Both the position numbers and the translations under genes were made by a program. A stretch of 64,000 nucleotides of DNA. It comes from Halicephalobus mephisto. Its lineage: Eukaryota > Nematoda > Chromadorea > Rhabditida > Panagrolaimidae. Of the stretch, positions 58,014 through 64,000 are shown one piece after another. How positions within the stretch are numbered: position 1 is the first letter of the stretch; the number at the start of each line of letters is the position of its first letter. The DNA is taken from the NCBI GenBank assembly GCA_009193035.1, contig SWDT01000163.1:186001-250000 (forward strand), read 5' to 3'. Under the pieces are notes generated by a model. That model saw only the letters and a program-made list of their open reading frames with translations. It was not told where the DNA came from and ran no database searches.

Positions 58014-59461
58014 TAGGAAATAGCATTAGAATAAAACGATTTCGCAGCAAAAATCAATCCAAAACAAAAACAGTTCTAACAATAACCGCAAAAGTCCAAT
58101 TGGTGCGCTTTTAGCAAGGAGAACAGAACGCCAATTGCGAACAACTTTCATCATTCAATTTCACAGTCGGATATATTTGTCAATTATGACAAATTAAACT
58201 AAAAAATGCATCATTGAGTAAATACTTCACTTTCATAAAGTATTTCCATTTCATTTTTTATTTTTATGCAACTGAATTCGAAGCTATTTCCACGAATGTA
58301 ACCCATGTTGATTGAATAGGATGTTTTTGTGGGCATTAGAACCGACAAAGTTGATTGTATTCGTTACCTTGTGACTTGATGTTTTGTTGGCAACCTTACT
58401 AGTCTCAGATTCAAAAGATTAACTTTCTTCCAAATGTATCTTGCAGTTTCGGATGTTTTATCCACATTTATTTGCTCGTTTAACCGAATCTTTTTTAGCG
58501 AATTTAATTAATTTTTCATGTTACTCCCACGTCGCTAAATTTGATTATTAAAGATAACTTGTCTGAAAAAGATGTGATTTCAAAAGTACCTGTTTATGAA
58601 TTTGTTGTTTATTAATTCCTAATTTATGCTCATTGGTCCATTTATTTGCAAGTTTAATTTCGGCATAAACTACTTTACTGGATTTCAAGAATGGTGGACT
58701 ATTAGATCTCTATAACTATTTCTTCCCGTTACTTGAATAATTTATCAAACGAGTAACTTATGAATGAGTTCCACTATGCCTGTGAAAAAGCAGCATGAGT
58801 ACTTGTAAACACAGGATTTCCCATCTCAAATCCCTCCGTTCCAGAATTTCTTCTTGCCACAATGTCATGATAATTCGGTTGATTCGAGATTCAATTTTAG
58901 ACAAAATTATTTTCCGGGAGTTTGTTTTCCTCAATTTAACGTTTTTAAATAGAACAACAGTCTGTAGAATCTCGAATTTAGTTCTGAAGTTCTTCTTTCC
59001 GGACACTGACGTTATTTTAAATTTTGATAGAATTCCTACTTGTGCTGCTCTGTTAAATCTTTAATTGGGTACAGAACATACTTTATCTGATGCGATTCCG
59101 CTTTATAAAGCGTTCCTTAAGTCCAATCGAAGCTTTTGAAAATTCAAGGAATTGCCGAAAAATCTTAAGAACCGTATACGTAGTCTTTACTTCAGCATCA
59201 GTGGGCGACATTGAAAGCCACATTTAATTAAACTATTTCCCACTTCTCATTTTGGGCTTATTTTGGTCACAGAAATACTTTCTTCTACGACCTTTAATTT
59301 AAATTGAATCTGGGGTTTCAAAGCAAATTCATTTACATTGTTCTTTCTACTTCAAGGATGTCAGTTGCCAACAAAGTTTCGCGTTTCCGATACTTTAAAA
59401 TGTAAATTCCCACAATCTTTAAAAACTCCATATTTTCAGCAACTGGGCCCGAGAAGATAAA
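58014..59461. other. Intergenic region between cytohesin and the peptide-like gene
   Basis: About 1.4 kb without a supported exon. Open frames at 58758-59064 overlap on opposite strands and have no family resemblance. T-rich runs are frequent. An acceptor-like tattttcag ends near 59438, shortly before the next start codon. Confidence 0.45.
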
Positions 59462-59806
59462 ATGTGGCTTCTAAGATCTCCACGAAGCCATCTGCTGGTT
59501 ACTTGTATCTTGACTATAATAATCTCATTCAGTGTTTTGGCGTAAGTATTAATTTTCGAGCTCTTCATGATCATCAACCACTTTGAAAAACATAATTTTC
59601 GCTTTTACAGAGAAGAACTACAACGACAAAATAGAGGCAAAGAGATGAATCCTCCGAGCTGGATGAAGCGGGATCAAGGGAACCTTCTTAGAGAAAGCGA
59701 TCCTCATCCTGAACTCATCTTCATCCTCTCAAGTGGCAGAATAGAAAATCTTGCAAGAAGATTTGCATATTATCCACGTTTTATCCATCATGGATTTCAT
59801 AATTAA
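59462..59806 (+). CDS. Small secreted protein, possible peptide precursor
   Basis: Two exons (59462-59541, 59611-59806) encode 91 residues. The N-terminus has a long hydrophobic core after MWLLRSPRSHLL (VTCILTIIISFSVLA), a signal peptide or anchor. Mature sequence contains dibasic sites: KR in PPSWMKRD and RR in NLARRFAYYPRF. These could release small peptides, including a helical-looking PHPELIFILSSGRIENLA. There are no cysteines. No known neuropeptide family is recognised and no Gly-amidation signal precedes the dibasic sites, so this is only a hypothesis. An acceptor-like site lies 23 bp before the ATG. Confidence 0.5.
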
Positions 59807-59878
59807 CCACGAATTTTATTAATTTTGTTCACGTTAGGTCACGTATGTGATAAATCGGTTAATGTGATCAATACGTAA

Positions 59879-60534
59879 TTAGAAACCAGCGTCGGATAGT
59901 TGTTGTGCCATAGCTGTGAGATACTCTCCTGCTTCTTCTGGATCCAGTTTGCTTCCGGCAAAGTCTATGAGCTAAAGTGAAATCGTCAACCGATATCGTA
60001 ATTGAGTAAAAATACCTCTCTGATGTTCATTGACTCTTTGTTTAAGGAATTAATGATGTAGTTGCTGATCTCTGCTCTTCCGGCATCGGATTGAGAACTT
60101 TTTGCTTTAATTGAAGTACTTTTCCCGTTGTTGAATCCTTTGATGGCGTTGATGACAGCCTCCTTATTAGCAATCGATTCTAATAAAAACATTTATTAAG
60201 AATTGATGAATCAAAACAAACTTATCACATTAGAAGTGGCTTCAGTGAGTTCATCTTTCTTAGTTGAAGTTGAGTTATTGACGGGTTTCCAACTTAGCCC
60301 TGGGGGTAGAGTACGGGCAATGACTGACTGGATTTGTGCGTTGCTGTCATCCAACACTCCGGTTAAAGTTTCAGAAGCTGTCTCAGAGGCATCGGCTACA
60401 ATGTTTTGAATATTTTCAACGACTGAGTTGGAAAGTTCGTTGGATTTTTCGGCCACAGCGTTGGCAATATTACTCGTTAAGTCTTGTGCCAAAGCAAGAC
60501 CGAATAAAAATAAAAAGAAACAGAGAGTTTTCAT
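59879..60534 (-). CDS. Small secreted helical protein, family not recognised
   Basis: Three exons (60534 to about 60231, then about 60180 to 60018, then about 59971 to 59879) joined by short introns in frame. The start yields a clear signal peptide (MKTLCFFLFLFGLALA). The mature protein is mostly polar helix, rich in Ser/Asn/Ala: DLTSNIANAVAEKSNELSNS, then ADASETASETLTG. The C-terminal part reads SIANKEAVINAIKGF and then DFAGSKLDPEEAGEYLTAMA. Only the signal peptide has a cysteine. It could belong to one of the small secreted helical families common in nematodes, but I recognise no specific one. Confidence 0.65.
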
Positions 60535-60753
60535 TTTGGAGTTTTTTCCAATAACGAGATCTCAATCTCTGTAAAGTGGGAAATTCTATTTGAAATCAAT
60601 AAACTTCATAATCCCCCATTAATCTACATACATCACTCTATTTTAATTGTATCGTTACAGTATTACACAAACGAACAAATAGATATGGATGAACTTGGGA
60701 GATAATTAACGAGATTTTTGAACAAGATAAATGTAGTGTGATCATAAGTGCGG

Positions 60754-61037
60754 TTAATCCTTGCCATCGTTGAGATCGAGACTCGTTTTCTGTTTCCTTT
60801 TCATCTCGTTTTCTCGAATTGCTGCAAAAGGACCGACTTTTAGTTGAGTACTGCTGGCTGAAAACAATCGTTGCATGACATTTGAAAGGTCAAGAACCTA
60901 CCGGATTTTTCTTTCAGGGACTTTGAATTCGATTGTACTGAGCTCTAAAAAATCCTTGTTAAAAGTTCAAATAGAAATTTAAAGGATACTTTTTCAATTT
61001 GGGATTTCGGAGCAGTTCCAGCGGAGTTTTTATTCAT
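60754..61037 (-). CDS. 54-residue three-exon small protein
   Basis: Exons 60990-61037, 60902-60944 and 60754-60857 have canonical borders (gtatcc...ttttttag, gtaggt...ttttcag) and join in frame to give 54 residues. The peptide starts MNKNSAGTAPKSQIEKSS and ends AAIRENEMKRKQKTSLDLND with GKD last. It is highly basic and polar, with no hydrophobic segment. The middle VGPFAAIRENE is the least simple part and may be a short conserved helix. Function unknown. The three-exon frame through 284 bp without a break, with phase changes absorbed correctly, argues that it is real. Confidence 0.6.
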
Positions 61038-61161
61038 TTCTAAAAACCGCCTAAAACAAGTTATTATTAAAATTAATAGGTATCTGATGAATAATCTTTC
61101 GAAAAACAATTTCTGAAAGTGTGAGAAAACTAGTCAAATTTTAAACATACAGAATGGGAAA

Positions 61162-61455
61162 ATGGTAATTAATGGATTTTCGTTTAAAAATTACATTCCG
61201 ATCTTGATTCGAAATAAACACGGTAACGAATATTATCGATTATTAAGATTTCAAAAAATCCCGGAAATAAAAACGATATTATTGAAAACACCGGTCCGAT
61301 TCATAAAAGCCAATTACCCTCAACTAAAAGAGCACCGGCATTTACTCCCGGCCAACCTGAAACTGTCTACCTCGAAAGTTAGTTGGGAGGTGAAATTAAA
61401 AAATGCTTATAAAGCACTCAGTGAATACAAATATATTCGAAAAACTTTTATTTAG
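61162..61455 (+). CDS. Hypothetical 97-residue basic protein
   Basis: Single-exon frame from ATG 61162 (MVINGFSFKNYIPILIRNKH) to TAA. It is strongly basic (Lys/Arg about a quarter of residues) with aromatic residues and a KALSEYKYIRKTF end. Such composition suits a mitochondrial ribosomal or assembly protein, but I recognise no family. A four-codon ATG frame overlaps just upstream (61154). It is divergent from the 54-residue gene, about 125 bp away. Confidence 0.4.
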   Translation: MVINGFSFKNYIPILIRNKHGNEYYRLLRFQKIPEIKTILLKTPVRFIKANYPQLKEHRHLLPANLKLSTSKVSWEVKLKNAYKALSEYKYIRKTFI

Positions 61456-62644
61456 TTAAATTGAAGGAATTGAATTTATAAAGTCGTTTTTCCCGGTTAA
61501 TGTTAATCATAAGCATAACATTGTAAAAATTAAAAATTGGAATTCTTGTAAAATTGGTTTACGGTGAATTTTGCAAACTTCCTAGAGAACATCAAAAATC
61601 TTAGATTTAAATTTTTTTCACTTATTTCTGGAATTTTGAAATTCAAAAAATCAAAAAAATGAATTTCTGGCCAAGTGCAAATACCGCCCAATTTGAGTCT
61701 TCGAAGAAAAAAATGGACATGAAATAGAATTTTTGTGCTATCGTAAAAATTAAAAATAAATGTTGTTACGAAATTGTTTCGTAAATGAATTTCCGAAAGT
61801 AAGAAATTTGTAGAATTTCCAGTATTAAATATTAGTTCTAAATTTTGTCTGCATTCTAGAAGATTTGAAAAATTTTTTCCAGATTCTAGAATTTAAAAAC
61901 ATGAGATTTGTGAAAAATTCATAACTTTCCACTGGATTCTACATGATTCTAACAATATAAAAATTAAAAACAAGTATATTTATAAATTTATTTCTTCAAG
62001 AAGTTTTAGAATCTTTCAGAAATTTCCACATCTCGAGTTCTAGATTATTCTAAAAATCTTGAAGAGAATTTGGAAAACTCGAAAAGCTTGTATTAAGTTC
62101 TGGAAAGTTCTAAGAACGTCCACTAGATTCTCCGAAGCTTTAGAACTTTCTACTGGAGTCTGGAAGCTTTTAGAAGTTTCCTTGAAATTTTAGTTTATAA
62201 GAACCTAAATGGAAGTTCTTTCGACGTCCTTATCAACGAATACAAACAAACTAACTTTGACAAAAAGCAATTTCCCAGTATTGAACGACTCAATATGTTA
62301 ATAAAACTAATTAAAATTTCAAAAGAATTTCGTCGTCGTAAATTTAAGATGCAGCTGTTTTCTTGTAAACTTAGAAAACTGACTTTGAAATTTTTATTGC
62401 AATTACATTAAGAACAAATCCATGTGGCAATCATGATCCTCTGGGCGATGGATAAACGGAAACAACAGCAGAATAAAAGCGTAAAAAGTTAAAGCATCTG
62501 ACGGCAGTCTGATTTCATTTGTTCTTCGTAAGTGAACGAAATGAGCCAATGCGTTCATAAGGAATCAGAATTGCTGTTTTCTAAGAAAATTCTTTTAATT
62601 CCACTTCCTTCTGTCTTTTTACAAGGAATCTTAGAAATACACCG
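61456..62644. other. Intergenic region with repeat block
   Basis: No supported exon. Most of 61560-62200 is the degenerate TTC/GAA repeat listed separately; the rest is AT-rich with no clear signal. Confidence 0.5.
61560..62200. repeat. Longest degenerate TTC/GAA short-period repeat block
   Basis: Contains CCAGATTCTAGAATT, TTCTAGATTATTCTAAAAAT, CACTAGATTCTCCGAAGC and ACTGGAGTCTGGAAGC with GAA/TTC words in between; same family as the blocks at 9590, 13125, 22150, 23035 and 41945. Confidence 0.6.
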
Positions 62645-63884
62645 TTAGTAATATGGAGCCCAGTAGGTCGAGAGTCGTGCCGTGTACGGTAGTGGTCGAT
62701 AGCTGTTGTAGTGTCTCGTTCCGTTTCTGCCAACTCCATAGTGAGACCAGTACCACGGGGAACTGCAAAATGAACAACTTAATTAAAAATCCCCAGATGG
62801 GTATTCGCGAACCTCGTGACGTGGGATCTCCAAAATCTGTAATTGCTGATGGACCATGGTTTTGTTGCCAGATTAAAGTTTGTTTCGCCAGCCACGTAAT
62901 TGTAGCCTGAGTAACCTCTCCGGGTCGTCATCGATCGGCACTCTGCACTCATTATCGGTGGGGTGTAGAGAGAAGTCGTCGCGTATCGTCTCGTGTAACT
63001 ATATGGTCGATTTGGTTCGTAGTCGCGTCCGTAAATATATCTAAATGATCACTTTCGTCAAATAAATACTGAAATTACAAGCGAACACTCGAGATTCAGG
63101 AACGAGGATAAACATTTTCAATATTTACTTTATTTCGGACTGACTTTCACGTTCATACAATTTATTTTTAGTATTCCCATCGGACAAATGTTATTGCAAA
63201 AACTAATCACAATGGACGGGTAAACGACATATAGACTTACTTGTAGATTGGATACGACCATGTGCGAACTTGGAAGACATCATACTTGCGGATTGGCTGT
63301 TCTGCTGCGTAATAGTTGATATTCGTCTGATACGGAGTAGTTACCATGCCTAGTGGTGTTCTGGCACGATAGGTGGTTGTTGGACGACGATCATCGTGAA
63401 CAACCTGAATAAAATTACTGTAATTATTGGGAAATGTCCCTTCCTCACCTTGTATGAAGACACATCTCTAGCAGGTGTGAAAGATCTGCGGACATGTCTT
63501 TGATAATTGTCTTCACAATCGATGGGGGTGTTTTCACGAGACCAACGCGAGAGGTATTTTTCTCTTCTGTGGAGGAATCCGAGGTCGACAGAATATGACC
63601 GATACATGGCGTCGAGGGATTTGTTGTAAGAGGAGACGAGTTCCTTCTCACTTAGAAGCTCAACGTATGGAGTTCTTTCGAGGCGAACCCTGCAGCCCTC
63701 TGGAATCCACTCTTTCTTGATCCCCAAATCCGAGATTGAGTCTTTTGGCTGACGACGAACCCCGATTGGTCCTTCTTCGTTCCTGAAGGATTAATTAAAT
63801 CAGATTCCTCGTCCTTAAGAGATTAAATAGAAAACTGAGTCAAGGGACAACTGACCGGAGGCGGTAATAATCAGAAATAGGCAT
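62645..63884 (-). CDS. Tyr/Arg-rich basic protein, family not recognised
   Basis: Five exons. The start at 63884 is MPISDYYRLR; a 75-100 nt intron then leads to NEEGPIGVRRQPKDSISDLG. The central part reads ELLSEKELVSSYNKSLDAMY, then VDLGFLHRREKYLSRWSREN. The later exons are Tyr/Arg/Thr/Pro-rich: RRPTTTYRARTPLGMVTTPY, then NINYYAAEQPIRKYDVFQ and GRDYEPNRPYSYTRRY. The last exon, read across a 50-nt intron, ends NSYRPLPYTARLSTYWAPYY. Phases fit at all junctions. There is no signal peptide or membrane segment. The composition suggests a filament- or scaffold-binding protein, perhaps of muscle or cuticle, but I recognise no family. Confidence 0.65.
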
Positions 63885-64000
63885 AATAAACTTTGAAGCT
63901 CAATTTTTGTCTACTTTTTCCAGTATACAAAAGTTTTCGAAACGTCAGTTACTTTAAACCACTTCAAATTTGTTTGCTTTTGGAAAAAAACACCTTGACG

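Overview
The window looks like compact, AT-rich genomic DNA from an invertebrate, most probably a nematode. The evidence is a very tight intron length class (most introns I could delimit are about 41-48 nt, with gtaag-type donors and ttttcag-type acceptors), dense genes a few hundred bases apart on both strands, lustrin/TIL-type cysteine-rich secreted proteins, and clear orthologues of hid-1, vps-29, mrpl-17 and hosl-1. I recall that the best-known nematode, C. elegans, lacks an MRTF/myocardin gene; this window has one, so the source may lie outside that lineage. I cannot name the species, and a non-nematode ecdysozoan is not fully excluded.

Layout. 0.9-6.4 kb: membrane-traffic and mitochondrial genes (an atypical Rab, HID-1, VPS29, and MRPL17 head-to-head with VPS29). 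6.5-12.1 kb: three secreted proteins (lustrin-type, an ENPP-family ectophosphodiesterase with a damaged metal site, and a CPxG/TIL repeat protein). 12.1-15.8 kb: gene-poor. 15.8-20.6 kb, plus strand: hormone-sensitive lipase, then an ERG/FLI-type ETS factor. 20.6-32.1 kb, minus strand: PX-SH3-RhoGAP, ankyrin-iPLA2, a four-EF-hand protein and a protein with a PAM2-like motif. 32.4-39.0 kb: an AT-rich, repeat-rich region with a small tandem family of cysteine-rich (I-mfa-like) genes in different states of decay, a tRNA-like element and a minisatellite. 39.5-47.4 kb: an FnIII secreted protein and an MRTF homologue (RPEL, SAP, coiled coil). 50.4-58.0 kb: a two-Ig secreted protein, a TIKI metalloprotease, an ATF4-type bZIP with an overlapping upstream ORF, a coiled-coil gene converging on cytohesin. 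59.4-63.9 kb: small genes, including a 54-aa three-exon gene, a possible peptide precursor, a secreted helical protein and a Tyr/Arg-rich protein.

Functional threads: vesicle traffic (Rab, HID-1, VPS29, cytohesin), lipid metabolism (HSL, iPLA2, ENPP), and signalling or transcription (RhoGAP, cytohesin, MRTF, ATF4, ETS). MRTF responds to actin downstream of Rho in other animals, but nothing here shows an operon linking these genes. The most notable observations are the ENPP pseudoenzyme candidate, the ATF4-like overlapping uORF, the tandem cysteine-rich family, and dispersed degenerate repeats built from TTCnnGAA-type words in intergenic DNA and introns. All exon structures were read by eye and were not checked against transcripts.
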